Shown here: piece after piece, positions 44,181 through 56,358 of the stretch
Layout: every line of letters starts with the position of its first letter
How positions within the stretch are numbered: the first letter of the stretch is position 1
Origin: Scalesia atractyloides
Taxonomy: Eukaryota > Streptophyta > Magnoliopsida > Asterales > Asteraceae
Assembly (NCBI GenBank): GCA_947069175.1
Contig: CAMTDV010001633.1
Span: forward strand, 61,796,102-61,860,101
Length of the DNA stretch: 64,000 nucleotides
Direction: 5' to 3'
Made by a program: the position numbers and the translations under genes
The notes under the pieces: generated by a model
Databases searched by the model: none
Seen by the model: the letters and a program-made list of their open reading frames with translations, nothing else
What the model was told of the DNA's origin: nothing

Positions 44181-45980
44181 GTATTTTGAAATCATGTACT
44201 ATATGTACTAGATAAACAAAACATGTATAATATCATGAAAACAAGAAAATAGTGATAGGCACATATGAATCACCCCAAAACATTTGAAAATGTAAAAGAG
44301 GGGACTATGTACTAACTTGGGATTGTGTAAATGTCTTGTTCAAAATGATCAAACAAAGCTCAAAGCTTGAAGAGTTCAAGTGTGTCCTAATGTATCGGAA
44401 TACTATGTTTGTTTGTCAAGACTCTAATCGGAGGATTGGATAGAATGAAGTCTTATAAACCAAACGAGTGTTGGAACTCATATGATATGGTTTACTAAAC
44501 TTAACGTTCTGATTTGGAAAGGATCCTAAGTGCTTTCGACCCGTTATGACTTTTAGAGTAGTTTACGCTACTTTAACATGTCATTAACGTAATTATAAGT
44601 TTGGATGGTTAAATATGTCCTATGACGAGTCTTATGTACCAAAACATGTTTGATTATGTTATAACATCAGTTTAGATGTCAAAACTTTGGTTACATATGC
44701 TTAAAACCAATTTATGCGCAAAAATGGCGTTTTGGTCATTTTAAAAGAACATAAAAGCGACTTATCATATAACTAACCAAACCTTATGACCAGAAGGTAT
44801 AAGCTCATAGGGTTATTCCCTATACAACTATGGTCCTAAAAATGCGCTTGGTCGAATCCAAAAATCGACCAAACGGGTCGGATTCGAAAGTCAAAGCGGT
44901 GGTCAAACCGCTCGACTTACTACCCAAATAAAAGAACTAAACAAGAAATGACGAGTTAGACATGTTGGAACATGTCTAACTAAGTCATCAAACTGATTTG
45001 GTGTCTAACTTTAAGTTTTAATACCCAAAAATAGTTTCGTCGTAAAAATGCACATTATGCGCATCTTTGACTTTTTTAGAAATAAACTTTGACTCATCAT
45101 CTCACCTACTAAAGGTGGTAATCAGAAGGTGCAATCGCAAGGGATTATTACCTTCATGATTACAATCACGTTGCAAAGTTCAATTGAACTTTAACTTGAC
45201 CAAATATGGTCAGAACTGAAAGTCAAATAAAAAGTCAATTTGTTTGACTTTTGGCTCATAACTAGCCAAAATAATGAAAAATAATAAGGGAGAACACTTA
45301 CTTGTGTACAAGGAAGGCCCTAGAACTTCATTAGGAGGCCTCTATAAGCAAAAGCAAGCTCCAATAGAAGAGAGAAAGAAAGAAATGAAGGTGTAAGTTG
45401 AAATGAGGTGAATGCACCTCTATTTATACTTGCCACATGTTAACAAGATCATGCTAAGTGTTGGCAATGATCTTAGATGTTAACAGATGTCTAATTAGGT
45501 GTTTCAATCAGAGAAAAGGTGGCAATTTAGGTGCTAGGTGGCAAACAATGAGGATAGATGGCAGAACTTGGAGACCAAGCAAAAAATCTGCAACTCGGCA
45601 CCCCTTACAGTCCGTAAGGCTTTAGGTCTTACGGTCCGTAAGACCTTCTGATAAAAAGTTTCTATTTATGGAAGTTTTGGCCCTCGGGCTTGTATTTTAA
45701 CTTGTTTCCATTTTAACCATTTTAACCTAATATTTAGGTTATATAAAGGCGTTAAGACATGTGTAACTTGGATTTTGTCTGGAAATATCGTGGATATCGT
45801 TTTGTTCGATCGTACGGTTATGTGTTTTGCAAATAAAATATAACATTCCATCGAACACGAAAATGATCGCAATTTCACAACGACTGAAAGTTATGCATTC
45901 TCGCAAATAAAATACAAGATTTTATTGAATACGAAAATGTTCTAGAATTGTTCAATGACTGAAAATGTACAGATGTCACA

Positions 45981-47631
45981 GTCTCCCTTACATTAGGAAA
46001 TCCCGTCCTGGCCTTTCTCCTTTACGATATGTGCCAATAAGGCCACATAATTCTTTCCTAGGTGTTTTTGGGCTTGGGTACAGTTCATGAGTTTAAGGAT
46101 ACTAAAGGGTTTTTCTCCACGAATCTCTAAGATTTCACCAGACGAGAGAGGTATATGAACGATCTTATCAAAACAGATCACCTCAGCATGGTGTTTAGTT
46201 AACCAGTCCATTACTACTATGATGTCAAAGCTCCCGAGTTGCATTGACGTGAGGTTAATGGAAAATAGATGGTTATTAAGGTTCAATTGGCAACTACGAG
46301 TGACAGAATCGAGTAAAAGGTTCGCCACTAGCTACCTCTACTGTCAAGGGCTTTCCTATTTTGGTTCTAGGCATTGAAAGCAAAGGTTCAAAAGCTAAGG
46401 ATATGAAACTTCTATTAGCACCCGAATCCAAAAGAATAGAAGCATGATGGTTGTTAACGAAGAACGTACCGTTCACCATTTATTGTCCGCACGCGCCTTG
46501 TTTGCATTAATATTGAATGCCCTACCACGAGCTGGGTTTGCATTTGCCAACTTCGGACAATTGTTCCTATAGTGAGTAAAATCACCACAATTATAGCAAG
46601 ACCCAGGTGGATAATGCGGTTGTACAGGATTGGCTGGCTGTTGAAAAGGGTTTTGAACAGCATGATTTTGAGTAGGAGCACAATGACAAGTGTTGGCCAA
46701 ATGACCAGATCGCCCACAGTTAGTACAATGATTACATTGTAGATGGGGTTGATGATGACAATTGCACTTGTTACACAGAGGTGCAGTGCCGGCATATTGT
46801 TTCTTGGTGGGTGGTTGTGCTGGCTGGTTAGGAGCAGCTTGGTTGGGTTGTGCAACAACAACGAAGTTCTTGGAAGCCTTATGCTTCCTAGGCTTCTTTG
46901 AGGTTTCAGCTTTTTTTCCCTTATATTTCTCAGCCTTGACGGATGGTTTCTTAACACCTTTTCGGTGGAGTTTTCCTTTCTTGACTTGTGAGTCAGTCAA
47001 GGTAGTTGCTAGTTCAATGGCTTGTCGGACGGTAGTAGGGTTGCTGCCAGTGACGATATCCTGAACAGTATCTTGCAAACTGTCGATGTATATTTCAATT
47101 GCCTTATCCAAAGGCGTGACCATTGAAGGAGAAAGCAAGCATAACTCCTCACACCGATCGGTATAGGCATGGTGCTCTCCACTGTCTTGTTTTAGGTCAT
47201 GGAACTCATTTTCAAGCGCCCTCTACTCATGACGAGGGCAGAACTCTTTCATCATAAGAGCTCAGAGTTCCTCCCATGTCTGACCCATAGCAACATCTGC
47301 ACCCCGATCTCTCGCCACTCCATTCCACCACGTGAGTGCCCTCTTTTGGAACATGCTCAAGGCAAATTCAACTTTACACTCATTCGGACATTGGACATGG
47401 CGAAATGTACTGTCAAGACTCTCGAACCACTATAGGAGCCTAGTTGCTCCCTCAGAACTTGAGTGGTTTAGCCGAAATAAACTGTTTGAAATTGCACGGA
47501 GCAGGTGCATTATTGTTGTTATTGTTGGCTTGGTTTATTTGAGTTATGAGATTGGGTAGTACAGCAGCAAACTGCTGAGCTATCATGGATGCCGTATAGG
47601 CGTCTGAATTCGCGTTTCGACGAGGAGGCAT
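45981..47631 (-). pseudogene. gag: Gag-protease of deletion derivative G2-B
   Basis: The start ATG is at 47631 (MPPRRNANSD). The 46473-47138 frame gives a clean Gag C-terminal half: IDSLQDTVQDIVTGS, a basic stretch, CNKCNCHHQPHLQCNHC, and knuckles CTNCGRSGHLANTC and CYNCGDFTHYRNNC. The protease (LLDSGANRSFIS, 46294-46479) follows after a small frame break. The sequence then jumps at about 46010 from the protease-RT linker to the PPT edge, with CCTG shared at the join, so all of RT, RNase H and integrase are deleted. Confidence 0.85.
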
Positions 47632-48223
47632 TCTAAAAGAGAGGAAAAACATGAGAGAAAATGAGTGAGATGAATGTTGGATAATCAAAATGAGATGTTA
47701 TAAATATCGACCAAATGTAAGGATGGTGGTCATTTGTTCGTTACTCAAAACAAACAAACGACACATAGTGACTAATCAAAGTAAATGGGTCTTTATAATG
47801 TATCGCGAAGACATGCTTTAGCCTATAAGTGGACACTCACCCCAAGAGTTCCCAGGTAAGAGTGACTGGTTCGATGATGCGGATCTGTACAAACACTCTA
47901 GCTTTAAACAAAAAACTCAGGGTATAGGCACCCACTTTTCCAGATTGCATGTGTTCACATTATTAAAACCCGAACTTTGACAAGATTTTGAAAAATTTTG
48001 AAGGCGTTAAGCCAAAAACGAATCATCCAAGAATGATTTATCGTAAAATCGTTTTGAAATTTGTGTTTTTGTTTTTGTATTCACCTAGGGATAGGTGATG
48101 GTATTGTTTTAAGATCTAAACATAAGATAACTTGTGTCAGGGTCCTAGAAAGGATATAGTCTAGGTCAAAGCATTACTAATAACCTAATTCCCTATAACC
48201 ATGAGCTCTGATACAAATCTTTC
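47632..48223 (-). other. Uninterrupted G2 leader next to LTR-c
   Basis: Shows the leader without the C3 insertion: ACACTCACCCCAAGAG is continuous at about 47833-47848. A decayed PBS lies at about 48205-48221. Confidence 0.75.
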
Positions 48224-48760
48224 TGTCACACCCCGACCGTGTAAAACAACAAACCACGGTGGAAACGTCAGGGAGTCACGTAACAGAACTATTGTTTCAT
48301 AACCATGATACTTAAAGTTTTGTATTATTGAGTTAATTATTTACATTATCTTGGATTAAATGGAAAACATAACATAAATTAAACTGTCTTTCATTATTTT
48401 AAGTCACTAAGGCTCAAGTCCGCCCTAAGTGTAGCATGCTCAACATCAAACATTCGCTCCGGAAACATATGTGAAAATAAATACGTCAGTGTAAAAATGC
48501 ATGTGAGAAACATAAGTTTTGTGATGATGATTCATGGCTTTGAATGTTTAAAAGAAATGTTTATCTTTACAAAAGTAGCCATGAACCGTTATAAAATGTT
48601 TCTTTAATGAAATAATGTGAAAATCAAATGATTCAAAAGAAATGATGCAAAATTAACTTAATAATCAAAATATGTTATGTCTTGTATAAAATGTCATGTC
48701 TTGTATAAAATAAGTCATGTCTTGTATTTTGTTTGAAGTGGTTTAGATAACGCCACGATA

Positions 48761-48831
48761 TGTAATATAATAAAAGCACTTATATATAGGAAGTACCAAA
48801 GGTGTATCCACCATGCTTTCATCATATTACA
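48761..48831 (-). other. Conserved stem-loop in LTR-c
   Basis: The 18-position stem is fully paired on the minus strand with two U.G pairs. Inner hairpin GGTG-GATA-CACC. Confidence 0.85.
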
Positions 48832-49116
48832 CACGTCTCGTTATTTAAATCACTCACCATAAACCAATCAATGAAATGTCTTGTATAAACCAATGTGATG
48901 TCTTGTATAAACCAATGTGGTATCTTGTATAAACCAACGTCATGTGTAAACCAGTGTCGTGTATAAACCAGTGTCTTGTGTAAACCAATGTCTTTTTCTA
49001 ACCAAAATGTCTTGTATAAAACAATGTCTTCGAATAAACAAAGGTTTTATTTAAATCAAAAGTTATGTCTTATAACCATCGCTTTTATTGTAAAAACATA
49101 TATTAGGATTGTTGGC

Positions 49117-49121
49117 GAGTA
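49117..49121. repeat. Target-site duplication of C1, left
   Basis: GAGTA, against GAATA at 63762-63766. LTR-b reads GAATA at this site, so the left copy carries the change. Confidence 0.8.
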
Positions 49122-49543
49122 TGTTAGTACATAATGTCTATGTCTTAGTCTTTGATCGAGTTTGTTTAGTTTGGGCTAGATTATGTCAAAATTATAGGGT
49201 ATTTATGTAACTACTACACAAGTTCGCCCGGAACCAACATGTGAGAACAAGTTCGGCCGAACTTGTTCAAGACAAGTTCGCCCGAACTTGTTATCCCACC
49301 AGCGCACTTGTGTTAGTATAAATAGGTGAGTTGTGTTTTTCATTTACAACTTCGACAACTTTGTCACTTGGATGGCGAAGCTCTGCCCGATCTGGATTTG
49401 ACATGTATTTGACATTTATGATCAATAAACAAACATTAAACGAGTAATCTTTGCATATTCGATTAACACGTCACATAGTTTCTGCCTATATGAACGTTAG
49501 ATATCAATTTAGGTTCCTATGCTAAACATGGAGCGATCTAACA
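49122..49543 (+). repeat. 5' LTR of C1
   Basis: 422 bp, from TGTTAGTACA to GATCTAACA. Palindromes at 49248-49265 and 49273-49290 sit upstream of TATAAATAG (49317-49325). AATAAA lies at 49424-49429. Confidence 0.95.
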
Positions 49544-49545
49544 AG

Positions 49546-49557
49546 TGGTATCAGAGC
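49546..49557 (+). promoter_or_regulatory. Primer binding site of C1
   Basis: TGGTATCAGAGC, the initiator-Met tRNA type, two bases after the LTR. Confidence 0.95.
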
Positions 49558-49804
49558 CTGGATACCTGAATTGGTGAAATCATTGCAAGATCTACTCTTA
49601 TTCTACTCCTCTCTACCATTTTTCTTCATTTTTTTCAAGAAAAACAATGAATTCACGGATAAAAGTTGCTAATTTTTTAATATGTCATGTAAAATACACT
49701 TATGGTAAACCCCTGAGAGTTTTAACATCAAATTCAAATGAATTGATATCAAAAAGTTCAAAAAAAATCATGATTTGCAAACTTGTTTTGGTCGAACTTG
49801 GGAT

Positions 49805-50120
49805 CAAGTTCGCCCGGACTTGATTAAAATTCATTGTTTTTAATCAAGTTCGCCCGAACTTGACTGATATTTCAAGGTTTTCATACAAGTCCGCTCGAAC
49901 TTACCTAAATGTTCTTTCAATTTTTATCAAGTTCGCCCGAACTTGATTAAATCTTGTTGAAAATCTAGTATAAGTTCGCCCGAACTTGATAATTTTCTTG
50001 AAAGTCTTCATAAGTTCGCCCGAACTTGCATCAGGGTGAAAATTTTCAAAACACAAGTTCGTCCGAACTTGTGTAAAATCAAAACCTGATTTTCTCAAAC
50101 TGCAAGTTCGCCCGAACTTG
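49805..50120 (+). repeat. Palindrome array in the gag leader
   Basis: Eight copies of CAAGTTCGCCCGAACTTG or close variants, at 49805, 49845, 49886, 49928, 49971, 50011, 50054 and 50103. Steps are 40, 41, 42, 43, 40, 43 and 49 bp. The DNA between them is unique. Confidence 0.92.
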
Positions 50121-50188
50121 TCAATGTACATATCATTTTTCGAAGTTTGTGAACGTGCGTTTTCAGTGATATTCGTCAATTTTTCAAG

Positions 50189-51682
50189 ATGGAAGATCTT
50201 CATAGTGCATTCATGACGGCTTCAGCATCAAATGCTCAAATGGTGAATCAAGTGAACATCGATAACGAAATGGGCACGTCTGTAAAGCCTCCAAAACTCA
50301 TGTGTATGGACGAATATGAGGGTTGGAAAGAGAAGTTTATGAATTGGGTACAAGCAACATATTTCCACAGCTGGGTGGCAATAGTGACTGGTTATACATG
50401 GCCCAGAGATGAGAATGATAATGCTATCGACATCAGCAAGTTCTCTATTATACCATAAGATGCTTACGTTGCCAAGAAGAAAATGATAAGCTTGATCCAG
50501 CAGTCGGTGAAAGAAGATATATTGGTGCTTCTACCGGACTACAAGACTGCACAGGAACTATGGAAATGATTGAAAAACAAATACCAGGGAAGTGCAGAAA
50601 TGGTCAAAAGCAAGAAAGCACTGATCATGAAGGAATTTGACATATTTACGATGATCAAGGGTGAAACGATGAAACAGATGATTGAAAGATTTTGTCATCT
50701 GAAAGTGATTATGAGGAGACACGGGCTTGAGAAAACCGAAGAAGAATACATTGATAAACTGGCTGACGCTTGACCAGAGGGTGAGTGGACGACTTATTTC
50801 ATGGCACTCAAAGAAAGTGCTAGCTGGGAATTCTTCAAATTATCTACCTTTATCTATAAGCTAGAGGGGCACGAGATGGAGTTGTTAAATATAGCCAAGT
50901 CAAAGAATTCAAATGTTGCTCAAGATGTAGGGCTTTACTACAAGACTGGAGCTCAAGAGAATATCTCTAGCCCGAAGATTCAAACCGCTTTTAGCACGAA
51001 TCATTCGCCACAGAGTCAAACTCAATCATATCCAAAATATGATCGGAGTCCTCAGAGTTCATCATTTTCAAGCACGGGTTCAAATTCTTCGTATCAGAAT
51101 CAGTCAAATCAGAATAATCAATCAAATTCTGATCCAAATATGTTTAGATGCAACATCGCAGTCAATTTAAGCAATGTAGTTTCTAAACAAGTCACCAAAC
51201 AACACATGGTACTTCTTGCCATAGTGTTGGAATCGTATGAAAGTCTGGTGGCTGGGAAGATAGGTAATCCTGAGATGACTGCCGAAGACTATGATCAAGT
51301 GGATGAAGAAGAGCTTGAACTGATGGACATCAAATGGTCCTTAGCATCGATTATTCGGAGGGTTACTAAGTTTGTTGCTCTAACTGGTAGAGATATCAGG
51401 AATTCAAGCAACAAATTGGGATTTGACAAAACGAAGGTTACTTGCTTCAGATGCCGACAAAAAGGGCACTTCAAAAGAGAATGCAAGAATCCTGAAGCAA
51501 CTGGTAAACAAAGTCCATTTGGAGGTGGCAGTGAATACTACAAGAAGTCACTACAATACAAGCCTTTCCCAAAGAAGACTCAAGTCGAAATTCAAGAGAA
51601 ACCATCCAATACCACAGAAAAGGCAATGGTTTCTTCGAATGAAGATGACGGTTTTAACTGGAATTCTTATATTGCCAAATAG
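50189..51682 (+). pseudogene. gag: Gag of C1
   Basis: One frame throughout, starting at the ATG (MEDLHSAF). Stops at 50456 (TAA), 50567 (TGA) and 50771 (TGA) interrupt the copia capsid domain (MDEYEGWKEKFMNWV, NKYQGSAEMVKSKK, then IKGETMKQMIERF). A Ser/Gln/Asn-rich linker precedes the CX2CX4HX4C knuckle CFRCRQKGHFKREC near 51442-51486. The frame ends in TAG at 51680 but stays open beyond it. Confidence 0.88.
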
Positions 51683-52375
51683 ACCGGAGTTGCTCTAATG
51701 GCTGAGATCGTAAAAGATACATCTGCTGAAGATGCAGCCATGGAGAATGCAATGCTAGAAGAGTATATGCAACAAGCAGAGGAAGAGGAAATTTATCACC
51801 ACATAAAGGTGCAGAGTATCCTTTCTCCTGATATGACTACTAGTTTTGCAGGTTGTTTTGGCGATACAACATCTTCGGAGCATGTTGCTGAGGAAAAACC
51901 TGTGGTTGAGGAAGTTACCAATGTAACCAAAGAAATGAATGAAGAAAACCTCACAGAGATCGCCAATAAAGCTATGATGGCAAATCTGACTAAGGTAGGT
52001 CCAGAGGTAAAGGTACAAATTGTTGAGGTAGAAAAACCTTGTACTAAATGTGCCAAACCGTGTGTTCAATGTGCTGAAAAGTCACAGATCATAAATGAAC
52101 TCAATGTGCATAATAACAATTTCAAATACGATTATCGCACAATGAAAGAGGCTTATGACAAAATGAAAGATGATTACAGCAGGCTTGATAATAATAACAT
52201 TGAACAACACGACACTGTCAGAATGTTAAAAGCTACATTAATGGAAAAACAAAAAGCTATTAACGTTTACATAAACAACATTGCTAAAGTAAAACAAGAG
52301 CTTCAAGACATAAATCGAAACCGAAAGGGTCAGACAGCTTTTAAAAAGCTACACCACAAATGCTTATGTCATTGA
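51683..52375 (+). pseudogene. Gag-distal coiled-coil segment of C1
   Basis: Same frame as gag after its TAG. Acidic N terminus, then a Cys cluster (CTKCAKPCVQC), then a long charged helical stretch typical of the extended Gag of this copia lineage. A frameshift near 52345 ends it. It probably has a structural role in particles; this is inference. Confidence 0.7.
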
Positions 52376-53700
52376 TCACATTCTTCCAATGATTCAGTCG
52401 GAAGAAAATGTTCAGAAAGCCAAAGGTAAGAAACATGGAGATTATAGCAATGTTCCACCACCCTTGTGCGAAAAGTATTGTCGCAAAAGGCTGAGGGGAT
52501 GGAAAAGACACTCAACATTGAACTTTTAACCGAAAAGAAAAATGAGCTGCCCGAGAACATTGATATAACTTACACAAGTGATGATGGCGAAGCAGTGGTT
52601 AAGAATGTTTGAAAATGTTTTGAATGATTCTGATGATGGCAGCTTTAAGAGCACCAACTCGAGTTCGAATAGTTCTGATTCACAATCTGAAGATGACGAT
52701 ACATCATCAAAAGATAGCCTAAGTGATGATCCTAACGTTGTCATGTACAAGGTGAAGGATTCTGATAGACTATACTTCGACGATAGCTTTCCGATTCGGA
52801 ATGTGAAGGAGAACAGCTTGATAAATTCTTCAAACTCGTTGAAGTCTCATCAGAAGATTTGGAAATTAATGAAAAGAAGTTTTATTCTAAACCTAAAAGA
52901 AACAACTACCGAAGGAATGGTGGTGACTTTCAAGAACATAGGAGAGCAGGGTTGGGTTTGGATGTAGAAGAAGAACCGAATAAGAAAAAGTCACCATTTC
53001 GCGAATATAAAGATAAAAACATGAAATTCGTGTATGGGACGAGCACGGTTCAGGAAGAAAGTTTGATTGGGAAGCAATCAAATGATGAGTTTAAAAAAGA
53101 AAAAGAACTTCGAGATAAGGCTAAATCCAGTGGTGTAAAATCCACCAGTGGATATTCTCATGACGATCGGACTTGCTTCAAATGCAATGAAGTTGGTCAC
53201 ATTGCACGCAAGTGTTCAAAATCTAAGCCTGTCTATCTTCGAAGAAAAACAAGTTCAGATGTTGAAAAGCCTAAGAAACCAAATTTTGTAAAACCTATCA
53301 CAATTCTGAAAAGAAATGAATCTAAACAAGAAGTGAAACCTAAAACTGAATCGAAGTTTGAAAACTCAATTTTTGAAAAAGGTGAAACTTCCAAAAAATG
53401 AAAACAAAGATTCAAGGTTTTACATTAAAAAGGCACAGGTTAAATCACAATCCTGGGTTGCCAAAAAGAAATCAACAGCATCTGAAGTTGCCAAGTCTGA
53501 GACTGTTAAGATTGGTAACAACAGAATGTCTAAATCTGAGATTAAAACTGAAACTGTCAAATCTTCAAAAGATAAAAAGAAAGTTCAGTTTGAAAATGGT
53601 AATGACAGTGAAGTCTCAGATGGTGATTTTGAGGATGATTATGAAGCCTATTATCCCAAACCCAAGACCAAGAAGGCTTGGGTCTCACTTTTTAACTGAA
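52376..53700 (+). pseudogene. Second zinc-knuckle region of C1
   Basis: Open segments 52578-52967, 52859-53401 and 53358-53699 in alternating frames. Ser/Asp-rich, then Lys-rich, with the knuckle CFKCNEVGHIARKC near 53172-53213, then a basic tail. It connects gag to protease. Confidence 0.75.
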
Positions 53701-53709
53701 TGTTAATGT

Positions 53710-55137
53710 ATGCAGGGGCTCCAGAGATCCATTCTATCAAAGTGGATTCTGGATAGTGGAGCATCAAGGCACATGACCAGGATGAAAGCTCTTCTTTTTG
53801 ACATCAAAGCTATTAATGGAGGTTATGTTGGCTTCGCTGGAAACCAAGGAGGCCGGATTGTAGCTGAAGGAAAGCTCTCAAATGGCGTGGTATCGTTGGA
53901 TCGTGTGAATTACATTGCTGAGCTAGAGAACAATCTTCTAAGCATCTCACAGATTTGTGATAAACAGTTCACAGTTCATTTCAAAGATAAAGAGTGTATG
54001 ATTCTAAAGCCGGGTTTCAAAATTCCAAATGATTGGATTCTCATGTGTGCTCCACGCGAAAACGATCTTTATGTGTTAGATATGGGCACTGCTACAACAT
54101 CATCGGAATCAGCTCAATATTTTGTCACAAAAGCCACGGAGAAGGATTCGATTCTATGGCACAGAAAAATGGGGCATATACATTTGAGAAAAATGAATTT
54201 TCTGGTTCATAATGATTTGGTTGAAGGAGTGAATCTTCTAAGCTTCCACATGACGGATTACTGTATAGAATGCAAGAAAGGGAAGCAGAAAAAGAAGTCA
54301 CATCCTAAGAAGATTCTGAATTCTATAAAGTTGCCGTTTGAACGACTACATATGGATATTTTCGGTCCGGTGAATGTTAGAAGTATATCCGGAGATCTAT
54401 ACTGTTTGGTTGTCACAGATGATTATTCTTGATATTCATGGGTTTTCTTTCAAGAGTCCAAGGATGAAACGTTCGATAATCTGGTGATTCTCTTCAAGAA
54501 GCTCGAAAATCTATATCATCTGCATGTCATACGTATTTGAAGTGATAACGGCACGGAGTTCAAGAACAACAAGATGAAAGGGTTTTGCAACGCCAAAGGA
54601 ATTCTGCATGAACTTAGTGCGCCGTATACTCCACAACAGAATGGCGTAGCTGAGAGGAAGAATAGAACTCTAATCAAAACAGCAAGAACAATGCTGGCAG
54701 ACTCGAAACTTCCTGTTAGCTTCTGGAGTGAGGCGGTTGCAGCGGCATGTTACACTTTGAACAGGGTCTTAACTGTCAAACCGAATAAGAAGACTTGTTT
54801 TGAGATGATTAACCGAAAGAAACCAAACCTAAAATATCTAAAGCCGTTTGGTGCACCGTGTACAGTGATTGATCAAGATGGAAAGTTTGGTGCTAAAACG
54901 CTTGAAGGTTTATTCGTTGGTTACGCTAGTCCGCTAAGAAGAGTTTATGTTCCTGCTTTGAGAAGGGTAATCGAAGCACAACACGTTGATTGCTTTCGAT
55001 ACACAACTCCTATTCAGAGAAAAGGTGATGCGTGGTTGTTCAATTACCAAGATTTGTGGAAGTCATTCGACTTGACAGAAGAACCGTCTGATGAAGAACT
55101 TGCAGCTCTTTATTATCTTCAACAGTCGGCAAACTAA
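53710..55137 (+). pseudogene. pol: Protease and integrase of C1
   Basis: Copia-type aspartic protease WILDSGASRHMT at the start, then the H2C2 pre-integrase domain (LWHRKMGHIHLRKMN ... CIECKKGK). The integrase DDE core has Asp in HMDIFGP, Asp in SDNGTEF and Glu in NGVAERKNRT. Stops at 54430 and 54538 are TGA where family members usually have Arg, suggesting CGA to TGA transitions. The C-terminal integrase region runs to 55137. Confidence 0.9.
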
Positions 55138-56358
55138 GAACAGACCATAAGGCCAATTGTGGTTAATCAACCCACTGTTGGTACATCATCTTCTGGTACA
55201 GGTCCGAGTAATAGTGGTGTTCCGGTTGAACAAATTTCTGAAGCAGAAGTAACACCTACTACAACTCCAACAAATGTTTCCACTGAACCAGGAAATGCAA
55301 CTACAGAGCCCAATATTTCTCAGAATCAGAATTCCGACTCTGATGAAGCTCTGACGTTTGATGATGATGAGGATTCCTCTTTCGAGGAAGAATCTAAGCA
55401 GATATCTAACATGTTGAATCAATCTGCTAGCCCGAGCAATCAAAATGAAGCTACATCTAGTGCTCCTAACGTTGATTTGATCGTTGATCTGAATGTCACA
55501 AATCAGAACAGTACGGTTGATGTTCCTAGTAAGGAGATGCCACGATCTTATTCTTATCATCCTTCAACAAATATTATTGTTGAATTACAGACTGGTGTGC
55601 GAACAAGAAGTTAAATCAACAAAGCATTAAGTTGTTTCTATACCCGAGTGGCTCTGACTCAAGACTATTGTTATGATTCATGTTTCATATCTCAAATAGA
55701 GCCAAAGACCGTGAATGAAGCTCTGGGTGATGAGAACTGGGTGATAGCGATGCAGGAAGAGTTGTTACAGTTTGAGAAACTGGGAGTCTAGAGACTTGTC
55801 GACTTACCACCAAAGCAAAAAGCGATAGACATGAAGTGGGTCTTCAAGTGTAAAAGGGATGATCGAGGTGTGATAGTTAGAAACAAAGCTCGGTTGGTTG
55901 TCAAAGGTTTCCACCAGCAAGAAGGAATTGACTATACAGAAGTCTATGCACCGGTTGCACGTTTAGAGTCAATCCGCATTTTCCTTGCATTCGCAGCTTG
56001 GAAAGGTTTAAAAGTGTACCAGTTAGATGTGAAATCCGCATTTCTCTATGGTAAGCTACGCGAACAAGTGTATGTCGGTCAACCACCAGGGTTCGTCAAT
56101 CCGCTGAACAAGAACAAAGCTTATCTCCTAGACAAAGCCTTATACGGATTACACCAAGCCCCGAGAACTTGGTACGAGAAGTTATCACAACATCTCGTTG
56201 GAAACGGCTTTACGAGAGGCACAGTGGATAGTACATTGTTTACCAAGGAAGTCGGAAGCCATCTAATCATCGTACAAATCTATGTGGATGATATCATTTT
56301 TGGTTCAACGGATGATATTTGCAAAGAGTTCGAAAAGATCATGAAGAAGAAATTCTAG
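55138..56358 (+). pseudogene. pol: Linker and reverse transcriptase of C1
   Basis: Acidic Ser/Asn-rich linker (55159-55614), then RT with NEALGDENWVIAM, DMKWVFKCKRDD, VKSAFLYGKL and the catalytic YVDDIIFGS. Stops lie at 55612 (TAA) and 55789 (TAG where Trp is expected). A frame change near 56345 leads on to RNase H. Confidence 0.9.

Larger units (their letters stand above)
42339..45980 (-). repeat. G2 LTR-b
   Basis: 3642 bp copy of LTR-a. Stem-loop at 43060-43130, minisatellite at about 43670-44180, palindromes at 45603-45644, minus-strand TATA at 45421-45428. Confidence 0.88.
48224..49121 (-). repeat. G2 LTR-c, part 1
   Basis: More diverged LTR, with + strand start TGTCACACCCCGACCG. Stem-loop at 48761-48831. 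Repeats of GTCTTGTATAAACCAAT lie at about 48880-49020. It is cut by C1 at 49121/49122. Confidence 0.85.

Noticed and set aside
49805..50120. CRISPR-like array (palindromic repeats with unique spacers)
   Set aside because: It lies in the leader of a plant copia element, the repeats are variable, spacer sizes are uneven, and there are no cas genes. It is a cis-element cluster.
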